Of a DNA stretch of 64,000 bases, positions 18,872-28,077 are shown one piece after another. The position numbers and the translations under genes are program-made. This DNA comes from a virus. Position 1 is the stretch's first letter. The number at the start of each line of letters is the position of its first letter. The stretch spans positions 32,480 through 96,479 of the IMG/VR virus record IMGVR_UViG_3300013094_000026; one strand, 5' to 3'. The notes beneath the pieces were generated by a model. It made no database searches. It had not been told where the DNA came from and saw only the letters and a program-made list of their open reading frames with translations.

Positions 18872-19772
18872 TATTGGTTTAACAATGGCATTAAAGGGCG
18901 GTCTGGGTTTTGGTCGTCAAGTTTTAATTTGGGGAAATAAATCTGCTGGTAAATCTTCTTTTTGTTTACAGATGATTGGCGAAGCACAAAAAGCTGGAAA
19001 AACATGTGCTTGGATTGATGCAGAAGCATCTTATGATCCTGCATGGGCTGCCAGATTGGGTGTAGATTCAGAATCTCTTATTTATTCACCTGCTAAATCT
19101 ATTAATGATATGGTTGATGTGGCACAACAATTAATGGAAGCGGGAGTAGATATTATCGTTGTAGATTCTATCTCAGCACTACTCCCCGCAATCTATTTTG
19201 AAAAAGATAGTTCAGATTTAAAGAAGTTAGAAGACACTAAGCAAATTGGTGCAGAAGCAAAGGATATGACACATGCAGTCAAAATGCTTAATTATGCAAA
19301 CAAAAGTACGCTACTCGTTCTTATTTCTCAACAGAGAAATCAATTTGGGTCTATGCATGCTTCCCATATCCCAACAGGAGGAATGGCGGTTAAATTTTTC
19401 TCCAGTACCGTTATCAAACTCTGGGCTTCAGAGGCTGATGCGAATGCGATTAAGTCTGGAATCCAAGTTGGTGACAAAATTATTGAACAAAAAGTTGGAA
19501 GGCCAGTTAATTGGATCATTGATTACAATAAAACGGGACCAATGGGTTTATCAGGCAGTTATGACTTCTATTTCCAAGGGGAACAAGTGGGAGTTGATTC
19601 CGTTGGAGAAATCTTAGATGTTGCTGAAATGATGGGTATTGTACAAAAGGGTGGGGCTTGGTATACAATTAAAGAAGAAAGATTCCAAGGACGTAATAAA
19701 GCTTTAGAGTATTTAAGGGATAACCCAGGGTTGGCAAAAGAGATTATAGAGGAAATTTATGACAAGTCTTGA
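18774..19772 (+). CDS. recA: RecA recombinase (332 aa)
   Basis: Walker A GNKSAGKSS lies near residues 55-63 and Walker B IIVVDSISALLP near 126-137. L1/L2-like loops follow, with the QQRNQFGSM segment. The start at 18774 has GAGAAGAG nearby. It should drive strand exchange in phage recombination and repair with the Cas4-like nuclease and RuvC-like resolvase downstream. Slightly shorter than bacterial RecA because the C-terminal domain is reduced. Confidence 0.9.
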   Translation: MITEEILAKLDPKTRSRLQLATTVNVEKQKTPSIGLTMALKGGLGFGRQVLIWGNKSAGKSSFCLQMIGEAQKAGKTCAWIDAEASYDPAWAARLGVDSESLIYSPAKSINDMVDVAQQLMEAGVDIIVVDSISALLPAIYFEKDSSDLKKLEDTKQIGAEAKDMTHAVKMLNYANKSTLLVLISQQRNQFGSMHASHIPTGGMAVKFFSSTVIKLWASEADANAIKSGIQVGDKIIEQKVGRPVNWIIDYNKTGPMGLSGSYDFYFQGEQVGVDSVGEILDVAEMMGIVQKGGAWYTIKEERFQGRNKALEYLRDNPGLAKEIIEEIYDKS

Positions 19773-19962
19773 AAAATTCTTAAACAAAGTTAAAGATAGC
19801 ACTGATAAAAAAACAATTAATATCTCAGAGCCAGCAAGTGGTTCATTTAGATGTCAAAATTTAGAATGTAATGAAATTGTATATGAAGGTTATGTTGATA
19901 GAGTTAATAGCAGGATACATTGGGTATGCAGCCAAGGTCATGATTCTAGCGTGGTAATATGA
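19759..19962 (+). CDS. Small zinc-finger protein (67 aa)
   Basis: Residues around 32-60 hold C-x4-C (CQNLEC) and, 20 residues on, C-S-Q-G-H, a possible zinc site. It overlaps recA by 14 nt and the next gene by 4 nt. Function unknown; probably a recombination accessory. Confidence 0.6.
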   Translation: MTSLEKFLNKVKDSTDKKTINISEPASGSFRCQNLECNEIVYEGYVDRVNSRIHWVCSQGHDSSVVI

Positions 19963-20270
19963 GTGAACGTGGAGAAGTTAAGCGTGACGGTGCAAAAGCT
20001 CAAAAGAACTCTGGTCGGGGCGATTACCAAAAAGGTGATGCGGTTTGGCATGATTTTGTCGTTGATTATAAAGAGTACTCAAAGTCAATATCCATTAGTA
20101 AAGAAATTTGGGCAAAAATATGTACTGATACTTTTAAGGTCTCACGTGAAAAGTATCCAGTCCTTAAACTTATCCTTGGTGGAGAAGGCACGAAAACAAG
20201 GTTGGCTGTAATTGAATGGGTTTTATTTGAGCAGATGGTAGAGTGTTGGAAGAAAAGTAATGATCAATGA
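19959..20270 (+). CDS. Putative PD-(D/E)XK-type nuclease (103 aa)
   Basis: The pattern SGRGDYQKGDAVWHDFVVDYKEYSK (written in parts: KGDA then VVDYK) matches an Asp followed by Asp-x-Lys on neighbouring strands, as in small restriction-like folds such as archaeal-type resolvases. A conserved-looking W-A-K-I-C-T-D helix follows. Assignment is by motif only. It lies in the recombination operon. Confidence 0.5.
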   Translation: MSERGEVKRDGAKAQKNSGRGDYQKGDAVWHDFVVDYKEYSKSISISKEIWAKICTDTFKVSREKYPVLKLILGGEGTKTRLAVIEWVLFEQMVECWKKSNDQ

Positions 20271-20442
20271 AGAAGATCAAAATGAATTTTTAATTTGGTT
20301 TAATAATGGTGTTGAGCGTGGTTGGATTAGTGATATGTTTTGCAACACACATGATGGGCCACCAATTATTAGTGAAGAAGAAGATAAAGAATGGAATGAA
20401 GGTGGAGACCCTTGTCAATTTTGCGTTAGGATTTTAGAATGA
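20260..20442 (+). CDS. Small acidic Cys/His protein (60 aa)
   Basis: One Cys and His pair (FCNTHDGPP) and a C-terminal CQFC make a likely zinc site in a very acidic protein. It overlaps both neighbours. Proteins with this CxxHDG...CxxC plan occur widely in actinophages, with unknown function. Confidence 0.65.
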   Translation: MINEEDQNEFLIWFNNGVERGWISDMFCNTHDGPPIISEEEDKEWNEGGDPCQFCVRILE

Positions 20443-20765
20443 CAGATAAACCAATTATTGATCTTATAAGTGAACTTACAGAATTCAATGACATGAAATC
20501 ATACATGAATGATGCAGATCTTGATTATGCTCTTGATTTAATTATTAAATTAATTGCCAAGCCTGATGTGCCATCTACAAAAGCTCCTGATCTTATTGTT
20601 AAGATGCAGGCTTTGTCTGCTAAATTTGCAATAATGTCACGCTACTACACCACCTTTGAAAAAGGTGGGGAAAATGCAAAAAAGAAAAATGTATATTACA
20701 CAGCAGAAGAAGCAATTAATAGATTAGTTGATGCCCTAAAGTATTCAGCTAGATATGGGGCATAA
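20439..20765 (+). CDS. Hypothetical helical protein (108 aa)
   Basis: All-helical, with Leu/Ile heptads and a YYTAEEA segment near the C-terminus. It is directly upstream of the Cas4-like nuclease gene (0-nt gap), so it is possibly a partner. No motif recognised. Confidence 0.6.
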   Translation: MTDKPIIDLISELTEFNDMKSYMNDADLDYALDLIIKLIAKPDVPSTKAPDLIVKMQALSAKFAIMSRYYTTFEKGGENAKKKNVYYTAEEAINRLVDALKYSARYGA

Positions 20766-21551
20766 ATGGGTAGAGATTTAATAGCAAATTTAAAATTTCA
20801 AAAAATGTCAAATCCATCTGGGTTTGACCCAAATGCATTTGCCAAAATGTATGAAGAAGCAGTTTTAACTGGAAAGAGACCAAATGAATTTACTCAAAAG
20901 AAAACTTTTGCTCCTAGCAGTGTTGGTTACGGTAATGGTAACTGTCCTAGATATTGGTTCATTGCTTTTACTGGGGCTGAGTTTGAAAATGAAACCGATG
21001 CTATGGGTGTCGTTAACATGGATAATGGTACGTATGTGCATGATAGAATTCAGAAAAATTTCGCTAAAACGCCAGTATTCAAAGCAAATGAAGTTGAAAT
21101 TACCCACGATGATCCACCAATTAGAGGTTTTGCAGATACTATTATTGAATGGGATGGAAAAGAAGTAATTGGTGAAGTAAAGTCTGCTAAACAAGAGATT
21201 TTTGATATTAGACAAGCAGAAATGCAAGGTTTGCCATATCATAAAATTCAACTTTTACATTATATGAAAATTCGTGGAGCTGAACAAGGATTTTTCTTTT
21301 ATGAGAATAAGAATGATAACAGTTTTCTAGTTATTCCTATTAATATGGATGAAAGAAACAAAGAGTTGATTGATGGTGTTTGGAATTGGATGCGTAAAGT
21401 TTATGCTGCATATGAAGCAGGAACTCTTCCAGAGCGTACATTTACAAAATCACAATGGGCTTGTAAGGGTTGCCCCGTAAAGAAAGTTTGCTGGGAAGAC
21501 AAGAAGGATCTCGGAGAAGTCTACATAGAACCGCTGGTACTTGAAAAATGA
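20766..21551 (+). CDS. Cas4/RecB-like PD-(D/E)XK exonuclease with Fe-S cluster (261 aa)
   Basis: The nuclease core is visible: IRGFADTIIE (Asp near residue 122), IGEVKSAK (Glu-x-Lys near 137-141), and a QLLHYM helix. A lone N-terminal Cys (GNCPRYW, near 60) plus C-K-G-C-P-V-K-K-V-C near the C-terminus give the four Cys of a 4Fe-4S cluster, as in Cas4 and AddB. It probably resects ends for RecA-mediated recombination. There is no CRISPR context. Confidence 0.85.
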   Translation: MGRDLIANLKFQKMSNPSGFDPNAFAKMYEEAVLTGKRPNEFTQKKTFAPSSVGYGNGNCPRYWFIAFTGAEFENETDAMGVVNMDNGTYVHDRIQKNFAKTPVFKANEVEITHDDPPIRGFADTIIEWDGKEVIGEVKSAKQEIFDIRQAEMQGLPYHKIQLLHYMKIRGAEQGFFFYENKNDNSFLVIPINMDERNKELIDGVWNWMRKVYAAYEAGTLPERTFTKSQWACKGCPVKKVCWEDKKDLGEVYIEPLVLEK

Positions 21552-21835
21552 AATGTGCTTACGAAGAATGTAATAATGAATTTGAACCAAAAACCCACAA
21601 TCAAAAATATTGTTCAGATGAGTGTTGCAGGATTGCAACAAATCAAAAGCTTAAAAAAGCTTATTATGATAAAAAAGACAGGTTGGCTGGCAAAAAAAGG
21701 ATCTGTAAAACTAAAGGTTGTAATGTAATTTTAAGTAGATATCAAGATGAAGATATATGTAATAAATGTATTGGTTCTGAAAAAGAAAAAGAACGTAAAG
21801 CATTATTGGAAATGGTGAGACGTGTCTCTGGCTAA
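21548..21835 (+). CDS. Double zinc-finger protein (95 aa)
   Basis: It has two Cys clusters: CAYEECNNEF...YCSDECC at residues 3-27 (a common phage treble-clef type) and CKTKGC...CNKC near 54-77. A basic helix links them. It overlaps the RuvC-like gene by 14 nt. Probably a DNA-binding accessory of the recombination set. Confidence 0.65.
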   Translation: MKCAYEECNNEFEPKTHNQKYCSDECCRIATNQKLKKAYYDKKDRLAGKKRICKTKGCNVILSRYQDEDICNKCIGSEKEKERKALLEMVRRVSG

Positions 21836-22379
21836 ACTTGCAAAACCTCGTGCAAATAAAGTTCTTGGTATAGATGCTAGTACAAATAGTATAGCTTTTT
21901 GCCTAATGGATGATAAAACTCCAATAAAATGGGGAGAAATTGTGTTTGACGGATCAGATGTTTATGAGAGAATTCTTGATGCAAAGAAAAAAGTAAAATC
22001 ATTTAAACAGTCATTAGACTATGATTTTGTTGTAATAGAGGCAGCAATTTCAGTTAGATCTGTACATACAGGGATGAAGATGGCATACGTTTTTGGTGCT
22101 ATAATGGGAGAGTTACTAAGTGATAATGTAGAAGTAGTTGAAGTTCATCCTATTACATGGCAATCATATCTTGGTAATAAAAATTTTACTAAGGCAGAAA
22201 AACAGGCGGTTAAAGATGAATTTCCAGGAAAATCTGAAAATTGGTACAAAGGAAAAATCAGAGAAATTAGAAAATCTAGGACAATTAACTTTGTTTCAAC
22301 ACTTGGAATTAACACTGAAAATGATAACGTCGCTGATTCGGCGGGGATAGCGTGGTATGCAGTAAATGAAATTGTGTGA
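21822..22379 (+). CDS. RuvC-like Holliday junction resolvase (185 aa)
   Basis: The RNase H-fold acidic residues can be seen: LGIDAST near residue 17, VVIEAAI near 72, and DNVADSAGIAWY near the C-terminus. Length and motif order match RuvC. GTG at 21822 is the start. It should resolve branched intermediates before packaging. Confidence 0.85.
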   Translation: MSLAKLAKPRANKVLGIDASTNSIAFCLMDDKTPIKWGEIVFDGSDVYERILDAKKKVKSFKQSLDYDFVVIEAAISVRSVHTGMKMAYVFGAIMGELLSDNVEVVEVHPITWQSYLGNKNFTKAEKQAVKDEFPGKSENWYKGKIREIRKSRTINFVSTLGINTENDNVADSAGIAWYAVNEIV

Positions 22380-22388
22380 GGAGGTATA

Positions 22389-22562
22389 ATGGCTAAAAGT
22401 ACAAAGCTTTGGGAAAGTAAAGACTGGATGTATAAAAGATATGTAGTTGAGAAGAAAACTGTTCTTCAAATGGCTATGGAAGCTAGATGCACTCATATGA
22501 CAATTCAAAGAGCATTAGAAAAGTTTGATTTAATTAAAAAACCTAGAAAGTGGACTAAGTAA
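22389..22562 (+). CDS. Small HTH DNA-binding protein (57 aa)
   Basis: A perfect GAGGAGG site stands before ATG 22389. The protein reads as a homeodomain-like HTH: KDWMYKRYVVEKKTVLQMA, then TIQRALEKF as recognition helix, and a basic KKPRKW tail. A short local regulator or a truncated resolvase-type HTH is possible. Confidence 0.7.
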   Translation: MAKSTKLWESKDWMYKRYVVEKKTVLQMAMEARCTHMTIQRALEKFDLIKKPRKWTK

Positions 22563-23089
22563 TGCCTTATTCAGATCCAGATAATAAACCTTGGACTACA
22601 GAAAAAATAAAAGAAATTAATCCAAAAACAGTGCTTGACGTAGGTGCAGGTGCTGGAGTGTATCTAGATATTATAAAAAATAATTTGGAAAATGATGTTT
22701 CTGTAGAAGCAGTAGAAATTTGGGAACCTTATATAAAAGAGTTTAATCTTGAATCAAAATACAATATTGTATGGAACAAAGATGTTAGATTATTTAAAGA
22801 ATTTTCTTATGATCTTGTTATTTTTGGAGATATCATGGAGCATATGACCAAAGAAGATGCTGTCAAATTATGGGATAATGTTTCAAAAACTGCGGGATCA
22901 GCTATTATATCAATTCCAATTGTTCATTATCCACAAGGACATGAGCATGGTAATCCATATGAAGAACATGTTAAAGACGATTGGACAACTCAAGAGGTTC
23001 TTGATACATTTAGCAATATAACTGAATACAAAGAATTTGATGTGACAGGCGTTTTTATAGCGAGGTTTAATAATGATATTAAGTCATAA
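22562..23089 (+). CDS. SAM-dependent methyltransferase (175 aa)
   Basis: Rossmann motif I VLDVGAGAGVYL lies near residues 24-35, an acidic residue follows at VEAVEIWE, and motif IV-like DLVIFGDIMEHM near 83-94. It has no target-recognition domain, so it is unlikely to be a DNA methylase; it is grouped with glycosyltransferases and is more likely a sugar or small-molecule methylase. It overlaps neighbours at both ends. Confidence 0.8.
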   Translation: MPYSDPDNKPWTTEKIKEINPKTVLDVGAGAGVYLDIIKNNLENDVSVEAVEIWEPYIKEFNLESKYNIVWNKDVRLFKEFSYDLVIFGDIMEHMTKEDAVKLWDNVSKTAGSAIISIPIVHYPQGHEHGNPYEEHVKDDWTTQEVLDTFSNITEYKEFDVTGVFIARFNNDIKS

Positions 23090-23768
23090 GATATTTCATT
23101 TAAAAGATGCTGTAGAGCGTGAAGAATATTTTAATAATATAAATAGCTATTTAAATAATTACTCACAGGAATTAAATTCAAAATCTATCAAAATCTCAAA
23201 TGATGAAGAGCTTAATGAATTTGTTAAAAATAATCCCGATTTTAATCTTAATTTAAATGGTTATAATCTTGATAATATACAGGGATGGCGTTATGGTGAA
23301 ATTGGAGTATGGGCTAGTAACTTTTTAGCATGGAAAAAGTTCTTGACAACACAATCTGATTATGCTATTCTTATGGAAGATGATATTTTGTTTGAAGAAA
23401 ACTTTATACCATTATTGAAAGAATATATGGAAGAGTTACCCCCAAACTGGGATGCTTTCTTTTTTGCAGTACCTTCAGGACAATTTCATAAATACGGCAG
23501 TCATTTAGAAATAGGTAAAAAAAATATTTGTAAAGTATATCAAGATCATTGGATGTTATGCTATGTTTTAAGCAGACAAGGTGCTGAAAAAGCATTAAAT
23601 ATCGTTTCTAATGGTGTAAATTTGCCTCTAGATTGGTTCTTTTTTAGACAAAAACATATATTTAACTCTTATTCAATTAAACCAGAAGTAAAAAGTGCAG
23701 TTTCAGGATCTCCAACTGAGACAACTTTTCAAAACCAAGAAAGAAAGATAATGAAAATTGATTCCTAA
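23073..23768 (+). CDS. Glycosyltransferase, family 25-like (231 aa)
   Basis: The LPS/GT25-type pattern is present: N-terminal HKIFHLKDAVEREEYF, a W-x-F-L-A-W-K-K segment (NFLAWKKF), then the metal-binding AILMEDDILFEENF near residue 98. A C-terminal Asp-Trp pair (LPLDWFFF) is typical. It is a cytosolic sugar transferase; the acceptor may be virion, DNA or cell envelope. Confidence 0.8.
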   Translation: MILSHKIFHLKDAVEREEYFNNINSYLNNYSQELNSKSIKISNDEELNEFVKNNPDFNLNLNGYNLDNIQGWRYGEIGVWASNFLAWKKFLTTQSDYAILMEDDILFEENFIPLLKEYMEELPPNWDAFFFAVPSGQFHKYGSHLEIGKKNICKVYQDHWMLCYVLSRQGAEKALNIVSNGVNLPLDWFFFRQKHIFNSYSIKPEVKSAVSGSPTETTFQNQERKIMKIDS

Positions 23769-24516
23769 AATTATTTGGCAAACTTATAAGGATCCACGTT
23801 TGTCTCTTGAGTCATACATGTATGAAGCATCAGAAACATGGAAAGCTAAAAATCCAGATTATGAGTATAGATATATGGATGATGATGAAGCTGCAAAATT
23901 TGTTAAGGATGAATATGGTGATGAAATGCATCAATTATTTATCAATGTGCCTGTAGGTGTGATGCGTGGAGATATGTGGCGTTATCTTGTTGTGTATAAG
24001 TATGGCGGGATTTATGCAGATCTTGACACACTATGCCTTAAGCCAATTGATACTTGGATTAAAGAAGGTAAAGATTTTATAGTATGTCCAGAGCATCAAG
24101 ATCATTTTTGTCAATGGACATTTGCTGCAAGTGCAGGACATCCAATATTAAAAACAGTAATTGATCTGATGGTTGAAAGATTAAAAAATGCTGATTACAC
24201 AATGCCACATTTTGTACATTATTTGACAGGTCCAGGAATGTGGACTTCGGCTATATGTAATCATCTTGAAATTCCAAATAATGATCCTTACGGTAGAGCA
24301 CAGATACAAGATAATACACAAGGATTAGTTCTTGATATGTCTGATTTTAATTTAAGTTATTCAGCAGTAATTAATAAATTTTATTGTTATGCTGGAAGTG
24401 AATGGAGAATATTCCATTATGAAGCAGTTAAACATCTATATGGTAGTCAAAATTGGAACACAGGTTATGTAAAATGGATTGAAGATCCCTTAACAAAAGG
24501 TAGTAGAAATGCTTAG
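23758..24516 (+). CDS. Glycosyltransferase with DXD motif, GT32-like (252 aa)
   Basis: It starts at TTG 23758, overlapping the previous gene by 11 nt. IPKIIWQTYKDP opens the protein; RGDMWRYLVVYKYGGIYADLDT (read as RGDMWRY then GGIYADLD) near residues 68-90 carries the DXD sugar-nucleotide site of the capsular polysaccharide/GT32 family. It works next to another glycosyltransferase and a methyltransferase. Confidence 0.85.
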   Translation: MIPKIIWQTYKDPRLSLESYMYEASETWKAKNPDYEYRYMDDDEAAKFVKDEYGDEMHQLFINVPVGVMRGDMWRYLVVYKYGGIYADLDTLCLKPIDTWIKEGKDFIVCPEHQDHFCQWTFAASAGHPILKTVIDLMVERLKNADYTMPHFVHYLTGPGMWTSAICNHLEIPNNDPYGRAQIQDNTQGLVLDMSDFNLSYSAVINKFYCYAGSEWRIFHYEAVKHLYGSQNWNTGYVKWIEDPLTKGSRNA

Positions 24517-24850
24517 ACCAGTATATAAAGATACAGATCATTTTGATTGTACAGATTTATTGATGCATTCAATTGGAGCACCATCTGGTAAAAAAATTTG
24601 GGATGCATGCCATGAGATTGCACATCTATTAATAGATAAAAATATATCCTATGGAGATTCAGCTTTATCTCCAAATAGAATATTTGCACAATCTGATAAT
24701 ATTGAACAGTTAAAAGTAAGAATTGATGATAAGTTAAATAGAGTAAAAAATAACCAAGGATATGCGGGAGACAATGATGTTGATGATTTGATTGGTTATT
24801 TAATCTTACTTAAAATTGCAATTGACAATGATAAAGAGAAAGAGGTATAA
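24509..24850 (+). CDS. DUF6378/nucleotide-modification-like protein (113 aa)
   Basis: The segment ISYGDSALSPNRIF, then ID-D-K-L-N-R, and a C-terminal DDLIGYLILLKIA match the small helical family found with nucleotide metabolism and MazG-like hydrolases. A role in dNTP-pool handling is inferred from the family. It overlaps the glycosyltransferase gene by 8 nt. Confidence 0.65.
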   Translation: MLRPVYKDTDHFDCTDLLMHSIGAPSGKKIWDACHEIAHLLIDKNISYGDSALSPNRIFAQSDNIEQLKVRIDDKLNRVKNNQGYAGDNDVDDLIGYLILLKIAIDNDKEKEV

Positions 24851-24856
24851 TTAAGT

Positions 24857-25033
24857 ATGCCAACTTACGGATATGCTTGTATAGAATGTGATGAATCAGT
24901 AGAGGTTAATAGAGGAATTACTGAAAAAGAATTAATTCCCCCCTGCCCTAAATGTGGATATGCTATGTCAAAAGTTTTTGGCACTCCAGCTATACAATTT
25001 AAAGGCGGAGGATACTACAGTACAGGTGGCTAA
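24857..25033 (+). CDS. FmdB-type zinc-ribbon protein (58 aa)
   Basis: It begins PTYGYACIECDESVEV and continues PPCPKCGYAMSKVF, the FmdB regulatory-protein ribbon with two CxxC pairs, then FKGGGYYSTGG, the usual family C-terminus. The TATAAT box at 24846-24851 ends 5 nt before the ATG, so the mRNA is probably leaderless. It precedes the terminase genes, as in several actinophages. Confidence 0.8.
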   Translation: MPTYGYACIECDESVEVNRGITEKELIPPCPKCGYAMSKVFGTPAIQFKGGGYYSTGG

Positions 25034-25034
25034 C

Positions 25035-25559
25035 ATGGGCGAAGTAGAAGTTGCTGGTCAATTTGACCAGATGAATAAAGTTATTGAAGAGCTACTTAAA
25101 GGTAGTACTCCTTCACAGATTGCCCGTTCTCTTGAGTTAACTCGTGTTCAAGTTGATAACCATATTAAAACTTGGAAAGAATTTGTTCAAGATAATAGTG
25201 CTATTAAGGCACGTGCAAAAGAAGCACTGGCAGGAGCAGATGAGCATTATAGCATGTTGATAAAAGAAGCTTGGCGTACAGTAGAGCAAGCAGATGTTCA
25301 AGATGCACTTAATGTTAAAGCACAATCTCTTAAGTTAATTGCTGATATTGAAGCTAAACGTATTGATATGTTGAACAAGGCGGGAGTCTTGGAAAATAAT
25401 GATATGGCAGATCAAATATTAGAATCAGAAAGAAAACAAGAAGTTCTTGTATCTATTCTTAGAGATGTAACATCATCATGTGATCATTGTAAATGGGAAG
25501 TAGCAAAAAGACTTCAAGAAGTAACTGGACAAGTTGAGGCTGTTGTAATAGATGAATGA
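25035..25559 (+). CDS. Terminase small subunit-like protein (174 aa)
   Basis: ATG 25035 follows AGGTGG; an in-frame upstream ATG at 24954 lies inside the FmdB gene and is rejected. The N-terminal HTH is clear (TPSQIARSLELTRVQVDNHI, near residues 26-45), followed by long helices and a final C-D-H-C pair. It overlaps terL by 8 nt. It should recognise packaging sites. Confidence 0.75.
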   Translation: MGEVEVAGQFDQMNKVIEELLKGSTPSQIARSLELTRVQVDNHIKTWKEFVQDNSAIKARAKEALAGADEHYSMLIKEAWRTVEQADVQDALNVKAQSLKLIADIEAKRIDMLNKAGVLENNDMADQILESERKQEVLVSILRDVTSSCDHCKWEVAKRLQEVTGQVEAVVIDE

Positions 25560-27393
25560 TTTTAATGTATTTTTAGATGCATTAAGCGGGGATGAGTTTG
25601 ATGAAACTCCAGCCTCTTTAGAAGATTTTGTTACAAAGAAAGAGTATCTTGGCTTACCACCATTATCTGAATTACAGTATACAATGATTAAAGCATCAAC
25701 TCAAATCTATAAACGTGAAACATTACTTAAAATTTATGGTGAAGTTGAAGGCGAAAAAATATTTAAACAAACATGTAATGAAGTTATTCTTCAACTTGGC
25801 AAAGGTTCTGGAAAAGACTATACATCTACTATTGCTTGTTCTTATATGGTACATATGCTTCTATGCTTGAAAGATCCAGCAAAGTATTATGGTAAACCAC
25901 CAGGAGATGCTATTGATATTATTAACATTGCTATCAACGCTGTTCAGGCAAACCGAGTTTTCTTTAAAGGCTTTAACCAGCGTATTGAAAAGTCACCTTG
26001 GTTCCAAGGTAGATATATTGCTAAAGCAAATATGGTTGAGTTTGATAAAGGCGTAACAGTTCACTCAGGTCACTCAGAGTCAGAGGCGTGGGAAGGTTAT
26101 AACGTTATTGCTGTTATTCTTGATGAAATTTCTGGCTTTGAATTGGAATCAACATCAGGCCATCAAAATGCAAAGACTGCATCATCTATTTATAAAATGT
26201 ATAAGGGATCTATTACATCTCGTTTTCCAGATTTTGGAAAACTTGTTTTACTTTCATTCCCACGTTTTAAAAATGACTATATTCAGCAAAGATATAATGA
26301 ATCAATTGCAGAAAAAGAAGTTGTATTAAGACATCATAAGTTTAAAGTAGATCCAGATTTGCCTGATGGAACGACTGGTAATGAATTTGAAGTTGAGTGG
26401 GAAGAAGATCATATTGTCTCATATAAGATGCCAAAAATATTTGCATTAAAAAGACCAACGTGGGAAGTTAATCCCACAAGAAGAATTGAAGATTTTACAG
26501 AAGCATTTTATACAGATCCTACAGATGCATTAATGCGTTTTGCATGTATGCCACCAGATGCTACAGATGCTTTCTTTAAAAATCGTGCTGTAATTGAAAA
26601 AGCATTTAGTAATCATAAATTAAATGTAGATGAATATGGAAGATTTGATGATACATTTAAACCTGATCCAGATAAAACATATTTTATGCATGTGGACTTG
26701 GCTCAAAAGCATGACCATTGTGCAGTAGCTTTAGCACATGTTGATGGCTGGGTGACAATGAAAATTGGTGAAAATTATAAACAAGCAGCACCTAGAGTTA
26801 TAGTAGATGCAGTAAGATATTGGACTCCAACTGCATCAAAATCAGTTGACTTTACAGAAGTAAAAGAATATATTTTATCTATTCGTGAAAGAAATTTCAA
26901 TCTTAAATTGGTTACATTTGACCGTTGGAATTCACATGATATGATGCAACAACTTGGTGTTAATGGTATTAAGACAGAAATTTTGTCTGTTGCTAAAAAA
27001 CACTATGAGGATATGTCTCTTACTTTAACTGAAGAAAGATTACATGGTCCAAAAATTCAATTATTGATTGATGAATTACTTCAATTGCGTATTATTAAAG
27101 ATAAGGTAGATCATCCAAGAAAAGGTTCTAAAGACTTATCTGATGCGGTTTGCGGGGCAGTATATAATTCCATAGCATTAACTCCACCAGATAGAGATAG
27201 AGAAGTAGAAGTGTATAGTTATTCTGGGGTATTTGCAGATGAACTTGCACAATTAAAAAAAGAATCAGATTCAAGAATGAAAAATACTATTAAGTTACCA
27301 GAAAAGCGGGTAATGCCCACAGATTTAAGAGATTTCTTTGATGATGATGATAGTGAATACAAAGATATAGTTGACAATTTCAGACTACTCTAG
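25552..27393 (+). CDS. terL: Terminase large subunit (613 aa)
   Basis: The ATPase half has Walker A LGKGSGKDYTS near residues 82-92 and Walker B AVILDEISG near 184-192. The RNase H-like nuclease half shows MHVDLAQKHD (Asp near 380), TFDRWNSHD near 460 and DLSDAVCGA (last Asp near 528). This is the packaging motor. It sits with its small subunit but apart from any recognisable portal or capsid gene. Confidence 0.93.
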   Translation: MNDFNVFLDALSGDEFDETPASLEDFVTKKEYLGLPPLSELQYTMIKASTQIYKRETLLKIYGEVEGEKIFKQTCNEVILQLGKGSGKDYTSTIACSYMVHMLLCLKDPAKYYGKPPGDAIDIINIAINAVQANRVFFKGFNQRIEKSPWFQGRYIAKANMVEFDKGVTVHSGHSESEAWEGYNVIAVILDEISGFELESTSGHQNAKTASSIYKMYKGSITSRFPDFGKLVLLSFPRFKNDYIQQRYNESIAEKEVVLRHHKFKVDPDLPDGTTGNEFEVEWEEDHIVSYKMPKIFALKRPTWEVNPTRRIEDFTEAFYTDPTDALMRFACMPPDATDAFFKNRAVIEKAFSNHKLNVDEYGRFDDTFKPDPDKTYFMHVDLAQKHDHCAVALAHVDGWVTMKIGENYKQAAPRVIVDAVRYWTPTASKSVDFTEVKEYILSIRERNFNLKLVTFDRWNSHDMMQQLGVNGIKTEILSVAKKHYEDMSLTLTEERLHGPKIQLLIDELLQLRIIKDKVDHPRKGSKDLSDAVCGAVYNSIALTPPDRDREVEVYSYSGVFADELAQLKKESDSRMKNTIKLPEKRVMPTDLRDFFDDDDSEYKDIVDNFRLL

Positions 27394-27427
27394 TAGAATG
27401 TCAATTACAACAAACAAAGGATAATAA

Positions 27428-27715
27428 ATGTTAGCAGATGGCACACTATCTACAATTGAAAATGAAGATGATATTTATATTAGTTTAACGCAACTTTGTG
27501 AATATTTCACAACTGCATCAATTAATATTAAAAGAGAAATTAATAATGTGCATCCATCAGACAGAAAATATGCAGCAGGTATGCAGGATATGATGTTTAC
27601 AATTGCACAAGAATTACTTGAATTAGGTAAATTTGAAGCACAACGCAGAATGATTGATAGTCCAGAAGATTTATTGAAAATGATTGACAAAAGTAAAGGC
27701 AATAGTGTAGAATAA
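27428..27715 (+). CDS. Hypothetical helical protein (95 aa)
   Basis: It starts at ATG 27428 after ACAAAGGATAATAA. All-helical with conserved-looking Met pairs (GMQDMMFT); no motif known to me. It ends just before the first tRNA gene. Confidence 0.6.
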   Translation: MLADGTLSTIENEDDIYISLTQLCEYFTTASINIKREINNVHPSDRKYAAGMQDMMFTIAQELLELGKFEAQRRMIDSPEDLLKMIDKSKGNSVE

Positions 27716-27723
27716 TGAAGTAG

Positions 27724-27794
27724 TCCCCGATAGTTTATTGGCAAAACCTACGACTGTTAATCGTAAGAGCTTGGATCGTTACCAGGTCGGGGAG
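27724..27794 (+). tRNA. tRNA-Asn (GTT)
   Basis: Acceptor TCCCCGA pairs with TCGGGGA, the D stem is GTTT/AAAC, the anticodon stem TACGA/TCGTA carries the loop CTGTTAA (anticodon GTT), and the T stem is CTTGG/CCAGG. The T loop ATCGTTA is unusual, lacking TTC. No CCA is encoded. Confidence 0.85.
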
Positions 27795-27831
27795 CTAGAA
27801 ATTATTAACCAACTAACAGAAAGAGTATAAT

Positions 27832-28077
27832 ATGAATATGACAGCAGAAGAATCAGTTGAAGTTGTTAAAAAAGAATATGTACTTGGTCCAATTAATCGT
27901 TGTGACTCATGTTCTGCAGAAGCACTTGTTTGGTTAAAAGGTGTTTCAGGAGAACTAATGTTCTGCGGTCATCACTATGCTAAGCATGAAGAAGCATTAA
28001 AAGATTTTGCTTATGAGATTGTTGATGAAAGAAGCAAATTAATTCAGGATAGAATCAAAGACGAAGATTACGTCTAA
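27832..28077 (+). CDS. DUF7455-like zinc protein (81 aa)
   Basis: The core RCDSCSAEALVWLK, then ELMFCGHHYAKHEEAL, is the actinobacterial DUF7455 pattern with a C-x2-C and C-x2-H site. In hosts these genes are small housekeeping proteins of unknown role, so this is probably host-derived. It lies between two tRNA genes. Confidence 0.75.
   Translation: MNMTAEESVEVVKKEYVLGPINRCDSCSAEALVWLKGVSGELMFCGHHYAKHEEALKDFAYEIVDERSKLIQDRIKDEDYV

Noticed and set aside
20766-21551. Cas4 as evidence for a phage CRISPR system
   Set aside because: The Cas4-like nuclease sits in a recombination operon with recA and a RuvC-like gene; there is no repeat array or other cas gene.
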